48,427 nucleotides of DNA from Punctularia strigosozonata HHB-11173 SS5 (lineage: Eukaryota; Basidiomycota; Agaricomycetes; Corticiales; Punctulariaceae): NCBI RefSeq assembly GCF_000264995.1, contig NW_006767440.1, positions 1-48,427 of the forward strand, written 5' to 3'. Shown in pieces: positions 1 through 11,297 of the stretch. Each line of letters opens with the position of its first letter. Position 1 is the first letter of the stretch. The notes under the pieces were generated by a model. It was not told where the DNA came from. It did not search any database and worked only from the letters and a program-made list of their open reading frames with translations. Both the position numbers and the translations under genes were made by a program.

Positions 1-349
1 ATGGAAGAAACCTGGCCTAGTTGCCAAGAATATAGCCCTGCTCATGCGTTGCAAAGGTACCCCAAAAAACTTTTTTTTAAGTTTGGGACCCCAGCCACCC
101 TAACATGGCTTTATATGTGCTATTTATACCTCACTCCAAGCAGGATTATCCACTCTCTGCCAGCTGGACAATTCATACAGGGCTGAATATGACTGGACAA
201 TTGCTGGACACCTTGGAACGGTCCAGATGCTGCCCAGCAGTGGCGCTGGCCATTTTCGTAGGACCTGTCCATTGTCCAGCAGGCCTCACTAGGTACATAT
301 TTTTGTGACCGAATTAAGTGTAATTAGGGGGTGGAAAAGGTAACCTGAG
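1..349. other. Non-coding leader upstream of truncated DUF2235 gene
   Basis: No DUF2235 coding sequence is visible here, although the gene that follows should have its catalytic N-terminal half at this position. The stretch contains short T-rich and G-rich runs (around 70-80 and 326-332) and stop codons in all useful frames just before position 350. It could be the edge of an inserted element or a long intron, but I see no terminal repeats that prove it. Confidence 0.4.
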
Positions 350-3300
350 GTGGGTTTGCCGGGTCTCATTCTGATATGTGAGATGTCGCCCGGACTTGCA
401 CTTTTCTGGGTCACACTGAAATCCTTGTTGTATCAGTGGCGGTGGCAGTACATGCAACCTCGAACTCGATCAGTTTGGCCCAGCCTTGCGATGGATGTCG
501 TATGAAGCCTCGCGCGCGGGACTGCGGATGTCAGACTTCTTGGGCAAGTGGGAGCAACTCGATCCCACTAATTCCATGAAGTGGTATTGGAAAATCCTCG
601 AATGCTTTCCCTTCAAACGTCTGTCCTATGACCCAAATAAGCATGGCGAGCACACGATTTACAGGTCAATGTCTGGTGGATGTATTTGTCTACTTCGCTG
701 ATCCGCATCCCTATTTTCACCCAGACCTCACCTTATGTCACCTCGGCAGATTATGCCCGGTCAGCTCATACACGAATCGGTCCTCCTTCACTTGAGTCAA
801 TCTGCAGCCCTGCGGCCGGAGGAACACTCTCCTCCATGCCGTGAAGGTTCCGTATCCAATCAATCCCAAACCACTTCTGCTCGTCTGCAGGGTCCACCTC
901 CGTCCACGACACAGTCTTTTCCCAGGTGGAGGGCTCGTCTTCCGTCTGGGACGGACTGGCAGGCCGTTTTGACGCAGTACAAGAAATCGGACAAACACTG
1001 GATCGAACGTGACCCTTACATATCCGCGAAGGAGGTGGTTAAGGACGTCTTAGATGCGAAACTTTCAGACGCTGATCGGCACGTGCTTGTAACTCTGATA
1101 TCATCAGGTCAGTCAGTTCGCTATGCTCACCCAGAGCAACACGTAATTCCTCTGCTGTTTTAGAGGATGGCAAGCAGTCCATAGCGGATAGCGCTGGCAT
1201 CTCTGACCTCTTGGCTACCCTCAAAATGGTGAAGCGCGCCGAAGGGGTTGAGCCAGAGCTACCGGAGACCCAAGCTATACACCTCATCAACTGCCTCATT
1301 GCTCTTCGTGCCTTTCCTGTCCAACTCTCCAGGTACAGCGACGCAGAGTGCACATGGTTACGCGAAGGAGGGCAGATCCTGTCTCGGAACAGCTGGACCC
1401 GCCCGGATATACGCCTAATCTTGGAAGAGATTGACCGTCCGTTCCGTACAAGGGCAGCAAGCCTCGTGAAAGATCTAATGGATAGCCACTATCTCTCAGA
1501 TGACACTCGGGATTTGATATGTGCCGTCGCGGAAACCCGTGAGTCTGCCATCTTCCTCTCTTATGCAGTAACGCTCATATTTCACACCAAGCATTCGGGA
1601 GGCAAACGATCGCGGCAATTGTTAAGGAATCAGAATTAGTAAAAGCTCTCAAGGCCGTACAAAGCGACGCGGCATGGGGCTACCGTGAAGAACGGATCAC
1701 GGACTTGCTGATCATACTGGGCGCGTTTCCTTTGTTATCTGAGGGTACTGAGCGATATTTGGAGCGCAACCTTGCGAAGCTCCTCCCCCTGGTCGAGCCG
1801 CGATCAGGTGCTCAGATGGCGATCGAACAGATCGTTCGTCCATTCTGCAAAAGATCTCCGGAGATCGTAGATACTCTTCTCCGGCGGGCCCTCTCCACCG
1901 CAGAGCGTGGTGTCCTCGATACGCTTTTATTGACAGGTACGCCGACACACCTCTTGACTCGGACAGCCTGGTTCTAATTCTTGGATAGAAATTGGAAAAC
2001 AATCAATTGCAGCAACGGATAAGGCCTCTGAGCTCTTCCACGCCATCAAAGAAACGCAGAAGGACAGCTCAATCAAGACGAAATCCCGTAGGGCACGCAC
2101 CACGGATCTGGTGACGGCCCTCGGTGCATTCAGCTCGCCTTTCCCCAACATGGAGGTGTTCCTGGAGGATGAATTTGCGAAAGTGATATCAGATCTCAAC
2201 ACCGATCGACCCGGTCTATCACCTGCTATCCAGCGAATCACAAACTCCTTCCGCACTCGGGCAGAAGAATTGGTTGTCAAACTCCAGCAAGCAGGGCTCC
2301 TTGACGCAGATCGGGAAGTTCTCGATAGGTTGTTATCATCAGGCATGTTGGCTGCGCACATCTTCCGGCCTCGGTTTCTCATATTCGTTTCACCCAGACA
2401 TCGGTCAGGAATCTATACGGCAGAGTGCCGATTCAACGAAGCTTTTGGAGGTTCTTGAGGCTATTCCCACCAGCGAGATGGAACCTGATTTGCGGGAATG
2501 TCGCGTCACCGACATAGCCCTTGTTCTCGGCACATTTTCATCGCTACCGCAAGACGGGAGGCAATATCGCGAGCAGCTATTGAAGGGACTGCTAGCAAAC
2601 GTGGATCATGAGCGATCTGGAATCCGCGAGGCCGTGGAACGTGTGACGCAGACCTTCAGCGGCCGTAAGCAAGCTAGTGTTCTCCCTCCTACGGCGGCTT
2701 CTCAACCCATTTACAGGACTGCAAAAGGCGATGCGAGGCCACACCGGCCGTATCATGTCTGTTTCCCTCTCCAGAGACGGTTCCCGCGTTGCCTCGGGTT
2801 CCGGGGATAGATCGATTCGAATATGGGACCTCGCTTCAGGACAAGAAAGCGGGGAGCCGCTGACAGGGCACACGGACGCTGTTGCTTCCGTATCTTTTTC
2901 TTATGAGGATCCCGGAAATCGCCTTGCCTCCTCCTCGCGCGATGAGACCGTGAGGCTCTGGGACACGAGCACACGTCAGCAGATCGGAGAGCCACTTCGA
3001 GGTCACACGAGAGTGGTTTGGTGCGTCGCCTTCTCCCCCAACGGCAAGCTCGTTGTCTCGGGCTCGAACGACAACACCCTCCGGCGTTGGGATGCGCGGA
3101 CGGGGCAAGCCATCGGTGAACCTTTGCGAGGCCACGCCGATTGGGTCCAGGACGTTGCGTTCTCGCCAGACGGGAAATACATCGTTTCCGGATCCGACGA
3201 CAAGACGGTCCGAGTCTGGGAGGCCGAGACGGGCAAGGAGGTCGGGGAACCGTTGCGGGGGCACGACGCTCCCGTCTACGCCGTCGCGTACTCCTTCGAC

Positions 3301-3627
3301 GGGGCCTACTTCGCCTCGGGATCCGGGGACAACACGATCCGGGTCTGGGACGCTCGGACGAGGAAAATGGCGCTGGACCCCTTTCGAGGTGACAAGAACG
3401 ACGTGAACTGCCTGGCGTTCTCGCCGAACGGCAAATATCTCGCTTCTGGCTCTAACGACGGCACCGTCCGGATATGGGACACGCGGCAAGCAGGGAGAAC
3501 CGTGATGGAGCCGTTGGAAGCGGACCCCAACTCGGTCAACTGCATCGTATTCTTGTCCGACAGCAAGCGCGTCGTCTCGGGCGGCTGGGATAACGTGGTG
3601 AAGATTTGGGACGTGGAGATTGATTGA
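350..3627 (+). CDS. DUF2235 (Tle1-like) / helical-module / WD40 protein, 5' partial
   Basis: Modelled exons: 350-377, 437-664, 725-1107, 1164-1538, 1592-1936, 1989-2342, 2398-2664, 2717-3627, about 962 visible residues. The first exons carry the C-terminal part of the DUF2235 (T6SS Tle1-like alpha/beta hydrolase) fold: FAGSHSDIGGGS, then LRWMSYEA, a W-rich segment and GQLIHESV. Next come five related helical modules with the signature FRTRAxxLV..LxxADRxVLxxLLxSG; modules 2-5 each have their own exon with phase-1 introns on both sides. The last exon encodes seven WD40 blades (repeated LRGHxxxV and GSxDxTVRxWD) and ends at a TGA after the seventh. The nucleophile half of DUF2235 is missing upstream, so the gene is truncated, interrupted, or lies across an unresolved element; an apparent one-base loss next to FAGSHSD would fit decay. 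The intron after module 4 (2343-2397) uses a GC donor. The architecture resembles fungal recognition proteins; that role is inference. Confidence 0.75.
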
Positions 3628-4140
3628 TCCGACCTGGCATGCCATGTCGAATGAGAAGCGGAGGGGAAGTTTTGAGGGTTCGGGTTTGCATCTGCATTCA
3701 ACTCTGTGTGCGCGCGATATAGAATGTATGGAGTATTGCACAATTGCCTATATCCTTCTTGGGAGCGTCGACGTGTCAGGCTGAACACACCAAACAACGA
3801 TAAATCATTGCAGAGGGTATATATTCCGAACTGTGTGATGTACTATCCGAAAAGATGCCATGGCCCCGTATGTTACACAGCACCCTGAGCATGCCATCCG
3901 ACGACGACACCAGTCCAGGAAATGAAATGGAGACAGATGCCAGGCAACGAGTCCATAATAATAATGATGTGATGGAGGAAAGATGAAGAAGGCGAACCGA
4001 TTAGGGGGCTTCAGTACGAGATATTACTACCTCCGAACGATCGCGAATCAGGGTGGTACGAAACGTCGGTCTCGAACACCTCCCTATGAGAAGAGAACGC
4101 AGCCCAGGAAATCGTCATCGTGCTGGGATGTTATCGTGGC
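3628..4140. other. Convergent intergenic region
   Basis: This lies between the 3' ends of the WD40 gene (+) and the cell-wall protein gene (-), so it should hold both 3' UTRs. No ORF here has domain-like features. Confidence 0.6.
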
Positions 4141-5176
4141 CTACAAAGCGCCGGCGACGATGAGGCCGCTGATGCCCATCATGGCCTGGTTCATGGCGTT
4201 GATGATCTCGGGGTCCTCCGGGGTCGAGCTGACGACAGCCGCGGCCGAGCTGGACACAGCCGAGCTGGACGCGGCCGACGAGGACGGCGCGGCGCTCGAG
4301 CTCGAGGGAGGGGCGGACGAGGAGGGGGCCTCGCTGCTGGAGGACGAGCTCCACGAGCTGGAGGACGAACTCCACGTGGAGGACGTGCTCGACTTGTGCT
4401 TCTTGCTCGAGGTCGTGGTCGGCGCTTCCCAGGTGGAGGTGGTAGAGGGAGGCTCCCAAGTGGAGGTGGTAGAGGGAGGCTCCCAAGTGGAGGTGGTGGA
4501 GGGCGCCTTCCAGGTCGAGGTCGTCTTGTGCGTGGTGTGGGTCGAGGACGTGGTCGGGTCGCTGCTGCCGTCGTTGAAGGACCACTCGCCGTACAGGACG
4601 CCGACGGACTCGTCCGCGAAGTGGTCGAAGAGGCCGCGGGAGAAGTCGAGACCGCCGTATGGGCAGCCGGGGCACTGAGGCCGGCATGAGAATAGATACA
4701 CAGCGAATGGTTTGAAAGATGAGCGTTACCTCGTCGGTGATCTGAGCCTGGGCCGTCTTGCCGTTGACCGTGATGGTGATCATGGCGAAGCAGTGGGGGC
4801 CGGGATAGCCGCCTCCGTACTGGGCGCTGTTGAGGGCGACGATCTGCAGAAAAAGACGGCGTCGTGAAAAATCCTGATATGGACACGCGACAAAAGAATG
4901 CATACGAAGTCACTGGGGACGTTGTTAATGCCACAAGCGCCACTACAGCACAGTATTGTCCGTCAGCATCACACATCGAAGAACGGATTCGACGACCACT
5001 CACAGGCCAACATCGTAGAACGTGAAGCGAGCGTTAGAGAACCGCTTGTGCAGCTGGATGTCGCCCGATGCGCGCTTCGCGATGCCGTTGTGGCGGCGAT
5101 GAACGGGAACGTGCTCCGCCGAGACGAGCGGCGTCGCGACAGCGAGCAGGGAGAGGAGGCCGAGCGAGAACTTCAT
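4141..5176 (-). CDS. Secreted RlpA/barwin-like double-psi beta-barrel wall protein
   Basis: Four exons on the minus strand: 5176-5004, 4942-4906, 4843-4730, 4674-4141, giving 285 residues. Residues 1-20 are a clear signal peptide (MKFSLGLLSLLAVATPLVSA). KR sites near residues 34 and 44 suggest Kex2 processing of a short propeptide. The middle (about 50-150) reads as a double-psi beta-barrel domain: FTFYDVGLGACG, NNVPSDF, IVALNS, YPGPHCF, CPGCPYGGLDFSRGLFDHF. The family includes RlpA, barwin and expansin-like proteins. The C-terminal half is Ser/Thr-rich, with tandem nine-residue repeats STTSTWEPP at plus-strand 4430-4515, poly-Ser blocks, and a short hydrophobic tail (GISGLIVAGAL) that could be a GPI signal. 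The protein is probably heavily O-glycosylated and placed at the cell surface or wall. Substrate unknown. Confidence 0.85.
4430..4515 (-). repeat. 27-bp in-frame minisatellite encoding STTSTWEPP
   Basis: About three near-identical 27-bp units inside the wall protein stalk, each adding nine Ser/Thr/Pro-rich residues. Units differ by one or two bases. Such repeats often vary in number between strains (known for fungal adhesins; inference here). Confidence 0.8.
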
Positions 5177-5921
5177 CGTTGGATATGAATGTGATGGGGC
5201 ACGTTGCTAGGTGTGTTGTGGGCTGTCGATTAACCGTCCTCGTCGGGGGCGAGCGTGTAAGAAGGTTTTTGTGTAGCGAGCGTAAAGGTGGACAAAAGAC
5301 CGTGGATTGGCTAGAAAGCCAGCTGGCTATGGTACGCAGCAGCGGGACGAGGTCGGGAACGAGGGCAAGGTTAAAGGGTGGGAAAGTTGCCCTATCGACG
5401 CATGTCGGACCTCCGGCGCTGTTGGATGGTGTCAGGGGTCTCATCAGGTCTCGTCTCGCTCACACGCGGATCCGTCGCCGGACGTCGATCCTCCTTGTTT
5501 TTTTTCTCTCCCTCTCTTCCTGACATGAAAATAACAGACGAAAAAGAAATGGATTGCTCTATATGGACAGCCATACTTGTGCTACAGCACGCCCTTTGTA
5601 TGTTACACTTCAAAGCAGCAGACTAACCAGAGAGACTGAGATATCCGAGTTTGTGAGTTTGTGTGTGCTCCGTCTGAGGTCCATGGTAGAGGCGACGAGC
5701 GGGCAGCAATGATGCGGCGTTTTGTGTGCAAGAGATTCTGTGGGATAAATGGGGTGTCGAGGGAGGAACATAAATTGACCGACCGCTCAGCCAACAGGGT
5801 ATAGCAGGAGCAACGAACGAGGGGGCGGAGCAAGGGAGGGGATACTGTTTTCAGAGATCGACATGATATTCGGTTTAGCAACGGCGGCGTCGTGACTGTT
5901 CGTACGCCACGAGCGACCCAT
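5177..5921. other. Promoter of wall protein and 3' flank of PUF gene
   Basis: Both neighbours are on the minus strand, so this interval should contain the promoter and 5' UTR of the double-psi beta-barrel gene and the 3' UTR of the Pumilio gene. A pyrimidine-rich run lies at 5494-5521. No convincing gene. Confidence 0.55.
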
Positions 5922-8900
5922 CTACTGATAGGTCATCCCGGGCGGGTTTTGTTGGTACAGTTGATACATGTAGTTCTGGTAGAGCGGAGGCTGGACGGAT
6001 TGCGCCTGCGGGGAGCCCATCACGCCGTAGGCGGGCTGACCCATGCCAAGCATGTTGCCGGCTTGGCTGAGGCTTCCGGGGGATCCTCCCTGATAAACGG
6101 GGCCGGGAGACATCGACGGACCCGGCGGCAGATTGCCGTTGCGGCGACCGCCGCGGCCGGGCGAGGACACATCGGGTGAGCGCATCCCGAAGGGGTTGAA
6201 AGGGTCGGACGTCGGAGAGAATGCGAGGCTGGCGTTCGGGTTCGTGGCGCGGCGACCGCCGTTGTTCTGTGCTTGCGGCGGCTGCGGCGGGAGCTGCTGC
6301 TGCTGGCCGTAGGCCGGGTCGATCGCGAGCTGCGAGTGCGGGTTCGAGTGCGGGTTTTGGCCGGCCATCTGAAGCGAGGCCATGAGTGAGGCCAAGCCCT
6401 GGTCGTTGTTCGCGTAGGCGGACGGCAGACCCGGGACACCGAAGCTGTTTTGGTTAGACAACTTGCCCTTGGTGCCGGGCGGCGGGACGTTGTTGTACGT
6501 CGGCTGGAAGTTCGGAATGGGAAGGCCAACTTCCTCGATCAGGCGGCGATAGGCTTGCGTCGCGATGACCTTGAGCTCGATGAGGACACGCTTGGTCGCC
6601 TCGATATACTGGGGACGCTTGGCCGGGTCGATGAAGGGCGTTGTGAGGATCTTGTGGACGACGGCGACGCCGTTGACCTGGTCACCCAGAACGTCCGTAA
6701 GGACGTGATCGCCGGGAGAATTGAACAGCGCATCAACGATCTGGGCGGAGGCCTCGGGCTCGACTTTCTGGTTCACGATCCGGAGAACCGTGAGCGAGGC
6801 GAGCTTGTGCGTGCACAAGTGCGAGAGGTGCGGCGTGAAGCGCGGCGCCAGCAAGTTGTACCTCGACGGGAAGCCCGAGGTATCCAGGAGCCACGTCAAG
6901 AGCAACGCGCCGTTCGGGTTTGTCGTCAACGGAATCGAGTTGAGGATGATGGCGGTAGCAACCCGTCGCTGCTGGTTGATCGTGATCAAAGGGCTCTCCA
7001 AGCAGGCCCTCATGCTGCGAGCACCGAAACGACCTTGAGCGATTTCCCACAGACGGTCGACCATTGCGTCGAAGATGAAGTCGTTGGCGGGAGAACCGAA
7101 GCGCAGGCAGCATCTGGATGACGAGACTCAGATGTGTGGTCATTACCGTTATAGCGACATGCAACTCACTGGACAACGTAATTCCCGAACTGGTCGAGAA
7201 GCAGCGGGGGGCCGTAAGGACGGAGGTTCTGAGCAATCAAGGCAACTTCCTCAGGCGTCTGAACACATTCGATGATCTTCTGCGCGGCCCACGTCCCGTT
7301 CTTGTGGATGCCAATCATGGCTAGGTGGGGGCTAAGTCGCTCGAGCATCGCCATTCGAGGGGCGGGCGAGCACTTCTCGAAGAGCTTCTGAACCACCTGC
7401 GAAGCGACTCAGACTTCAAGAACGAAACAACCCACGATGGCCGGACTTACTGTGTTGCCAAGCCAGTCGGAGGCCAAGTCGACGATCTCGCTATCGAGGA
7501 ACTCCGAGGCGGTCGCGTCGATCTCTTCGAGGGTCATCGAGTTCGAATCCATACGCTTGCGCAGCTCACGGAGCTTGGAGGCATCCCATCGCCTGGTGTT
7601 GGGACGTTCGGACACGAGCGGAATGGTCGTGTAGTACATCGTAGGAGGACGGAACTCTGTTCAACGCATGAGTACCCATATCCCGAGTCGCGCTACGGAG
7701 GGAACTCACCTGCGAGCGCCACGATCTCTTGCTCCGCGTCCGGAGCCCCTCCACTAAGCTCCCTGAAGATCATCTGCTGCTCTGTAACCGACGACGGCCA
7801 CACGCCCGGCTTGGGCAAACCCTCGATGGTGTGCGCCCCCGAACCAAGCATACTCAACAGCAGGTTGGAGCGGTAGTTCTCGACCGCGCCGCTCAGGACC
7901 TGCTGGTCGGTCGGGATCGCCGAGGCACCCTTGACGTTGCGCAGGGCGTGGATGGACGCTCCGACGCTGAGCTCTCCGATGCCTCCGACGGGGAGCGACG
8001 GTGCTGCGCCGTCCTCATTCGACGCGCCTTCGGCGGCATTCTTGACCGGAACCTTGGCAAAGCCGATGCGGATCGCGCCGACGTCGCTACCAAGGATGTC
8101 ACGCCCATTGAGCGCTTTTCGGGCACGCACAGCGTCGTCCAAACGCTCAAAGTTAACTAGCGATGAATGCTGGTTTAGTCACGATAAACACCGCGAGTAG
8201 GTAAAGACGTACTGAAGCCGCAGTTCTTGTGAGTGAGAACACGCGCAGACTCGATAGGACCATAAGGACTGAAGACACTCAGGATCGCCGCCGGAGTGGT
8301 CGTCGACGGGATGGATCCAATCCACAGAGCCCGGGTCGGGGTCGACTGCAGCTGAGCGTCCATGCCGCTCACGCCCGACGGCGTGCCGGGGGACTTCGTC
8401 AACGCGCCCGGAGTCGTCGGGGTCGGGCTACTGACGTTGTTGCCCTTGCCGGGAGCAAGCGGCGCGCTGTCGGCCTTCCCGAACCCGATGCGTACCGTCT
8501 GGCCGTTGGGCATGCCGATGTTGCCACCGAGGCGGTTGAGGACCTCGTCCTTCGCCCGGATGGCGTCCGCCATGTCGACGAAGTTCACAAAACCGCATTC
8601 CTAAGGGGACCATCGCTCAGCTATGCGGACAGTTATGCGACTCGAGACCGCGAACCTTTTCGGGGAGAAGCCGCAAGCTCTCGATAGCTCCGTAAGGGGC
8701 GAACACGTGGATGAGCTGCTCGCTGGTCACAGAGCTATCCAGATTGCCGATCCAAAGCGAGCGCGTGGGCGTCTGCGTTTGCGACGACGATCCCTCCGAC
8801 TTCGGGGACACCGCGCGACCCTGGTTGGAAGGGGCCTGGAGATAGGGCGATGCACGGTCCCCTGCGAGGTCTCCACCGGGAAAGTGAACGGAGGTGGCCG

Positions 8901-10170
8901 CGGCGCGTCCGACCGCAGCCGCCCTATCCGACTTGAGGATGCCGGACGGCGTCATGGCGTGGCCGGCCGCGTTATAGACATTGCCTTGATACTCGTTGAT
9001 GTACCCGCTGTTCAAGAGGCCCGCGACCGACGCGCGGCGCTGCATGCCCCGGACGGGATCCTCGAGAGTGCCGACGGAGACCGCGCGTTGGCGCGATCCA
9101 AGGGGTCCCGTCTCCGGGGCGAGATGGTCGCCATGCTTGAAGCCCTTGGCGATCTGCGTCGCGGGCGGGAAGTAGCTCCCTGCGTCGTACGAGTCGACGC
9201 GCTGGCGGGTGTAAGCCGAGCTCGCGTAGTCATCGTACATGTCTTCCTCGTCCCCATGCGGGGTACCGAGCAACGAGCCGCCCGCGCCAAGACGTTGACG
9301 GTACGGGTTGGACACCGTGCTCGCCCTGGCGCGGGAAGACGGGTTCGGGATGTTGCCGGTGATGGCGGCCTGTGCCTGGTTGCGCAGCTGGGAGATCGTC
9401 GCCGGACGCTGGCCGTCGGCCAAACCGAGGTAGTCGAGCGTGTGCACGTCAAAGTCGTCCGCGCCCGAGTCCATGGACGCGACGGAGCGCATCTCGTCGA
9501 GGGTGTGCATCCCCCCCGCACCAGCACCGCCGTTCTGGTCGGGCACCCACCCGGACGAGAAAAGGGAAGACCCAAAGGCGTTGCTCATGCTCTGCTGGCT
9601 CGGGAGCGTGAGCGAGCCGGAGCGAAGGCGGGCGTGGCGTTCGCCGAGCGCGGAGGACGGGATCGAGGTCGCGACGGACGCGGTATGGCGCAGGTTGGGC
9701 CGCACCGGGTTGACGGCGGGCGGCGTCTGGGCCGACATCTGGAGCTGCTCCGCGAACGATTCCGTCGAGCCGGGGGTGCTACCGAGCGTGCTGGAGGCCG
9801 CTGCGAAGCGCTGCGCGGCGAGGTGGACGTTGGAGGGCAGGGTCCCCGCGCGCGCCCTGCGGAAGCCCGGGGGATAATTGCTCGGGGGAAGGGAACCAGC
9901 GTCGGAAGGGTTCGTCGCCGATGGGAGGTCGGAGGTCTGCGAGGCCAGCGCGCGCAGCGCGGGAGGCCTGTATCGTCCAGCAGAGGCCCCGATGCCACCG
10001 CCCACTTCCGCTTCCATCTCTCTCGCCCTGCGCTGGACGTCAGCGAGGCTTCCCTCGACGGCAAACGCTACGGACCTCTTGGCAAAGGCGGCGGACGGAG
10101 CCGGTGGCGGCGTTTTGCCAGACGTTCCCCGGGAGTATCCACCGGCGTTGTCGTTGGCGGATAAGGACAT
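5922..10170 (-). CDS. RRM/Pumilio-repeat RNA-binding protein, JSN1/PUF type
   Basis: Six exons: 10170-8656, 8600-8213, 8156-7710, 7656-7451, 7396-7170, 7113-5922; 1324 residues. A long disordered N-terminus is followed by two RRMs: TRSLWIGNL ... CGFVNF (about 470-555) and TRALWIGSI ... CGFINF (about 600-680), each preceded by the same TPTR lead. A Pumilio-homology domain follows (about 850-1130), with repeat cores such as NGTWAAQK, FGNYVVQ and FGARSMRAC. The tail is Gln/Pro/Asn-rich and low in complexity. This domain order is that of the fungal Jsn1/Puf1 group, which binds 3' UTRs of mRNAs and affects their stability and localisation. Every intron interrupts the frame consistently and the splice sites are canonical. 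The start is the first ATG of a 505-codon open exon with no in-frame alternative nearby. The long antisense ORF over exon 1 is a GC-bias shadow. Confidence 0.92.
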
Positions 10171-11297
10171 TATACCGAGTGATACGACGATCGATTAGGT
10201 ATTACGAAGGTACGGGCCCTGGTGAATCGACGAGACGAGGAGCCGTTGTAAAGAGGCCCTCGGCGTCGTCGGGAGGAAGGGGGATGGAATAAGTCGACTA
10301 CGAGCAGTGTAGAGCTGCCGGGGAGATCGTTGGTCGTAAATTGATGGCGGCGGTCAGCTGGGCGGGTTTTTTGAGGATAATATAAACCAAAAGTCGCCTC
10401 GAACTAAGGTAGATGCGGATGTTCCTCCCAGAACTATTAGAGACTGCCTCCAGGAAATAGTACTAAGTAGGACAAAACTATGGGGGGTCGTGAGGAAAGA
10501 GGAGGAGGGCAAGGGACGGGGGCAGGCGTGACGCGGTCCCTTTTTAGCAGGAGTTTGGGCGCCCGGCCGGTCTCGAGCTCGTGGCCCTTACCCCCCTTGT
10601 ATTCCTGCCCGCTTTTCTCACTTCGAAGTGCATCAGCAACTCCAGATATCTCATGAGCTCATAGAGAACGGCACAAATGAACATTCGAACGCAATTTGAG
10701 GGCACTCGTTCCGTCCAAGCAAACATGCGTGTTCAACGGGACGTGGCGCCAGCCATGCCCACTCATCACGTCAGCTGATGGACATGGAGATCCAGACGTG
10801 CCAAAAACTTTCCGTCGATCCTCACGAAAAATCCATCGATGAGTTACTTTACACACTAGCTTGTATTGGCTAACGTACAGGACTAACGACAAGACTATAT
10901 AGCTGAGCGGTGTTTACTACTTTGGATCCTCCAACGGCAGCAGGCCTTCGACCTTACTCCCAACCCTCAATCATTGATCGCCGACGGACGCTCCCGGCCC
11001 GAAAACCAAGAGTCGTCGGCCTGGGTGAATACCGGACCGCCTCGCGCGACGAGTGGGTGCGAAGAGACGTTGACGACGAGAAGAAGAAATAGAAAAGGCG
11101 AAGAGGACTCTGGCGCACGTATTGGATACAGTTCTAAGCTTCACAGCTGAATATCGCAGGTCCAACGAGGGGCATGGGTTTTAACAATAATACATGCAGA
11201 AAGCGAACCGTGCTGGGGCAGACCGGGACGGGAGGAAGGAATATGGTAAATCGATTATTCAGTGCGTGGCGGAAACGGGGGTGTTCGTCGTCATCAA
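10171..11297. other. Intergenic, PUF promoter side
   Basis: This contains the PUF gene promoter and 5' UTR (from 10171 upward) and the 3' flank of the GDS1-like gene. A TATATAG occurs at 10894-10900 before a 60-codon plus ORF (10910-11092) that has no recognisable features, so I do not call it. Confidence 0.55.

Noticed and set aside
8623-10164. 513-codon plus-strand open frame
   Set aside because: Antisense shadow of PUF exon 1. Its Arg-rich composition has no domain, while the minus strand carries RRM sequence continuing into the next exon.
10910-11092. 60-codon plus ORF just after a TATATAG
   Set aside because: Very basic, featureless and short; the TATA match alone is not enough.
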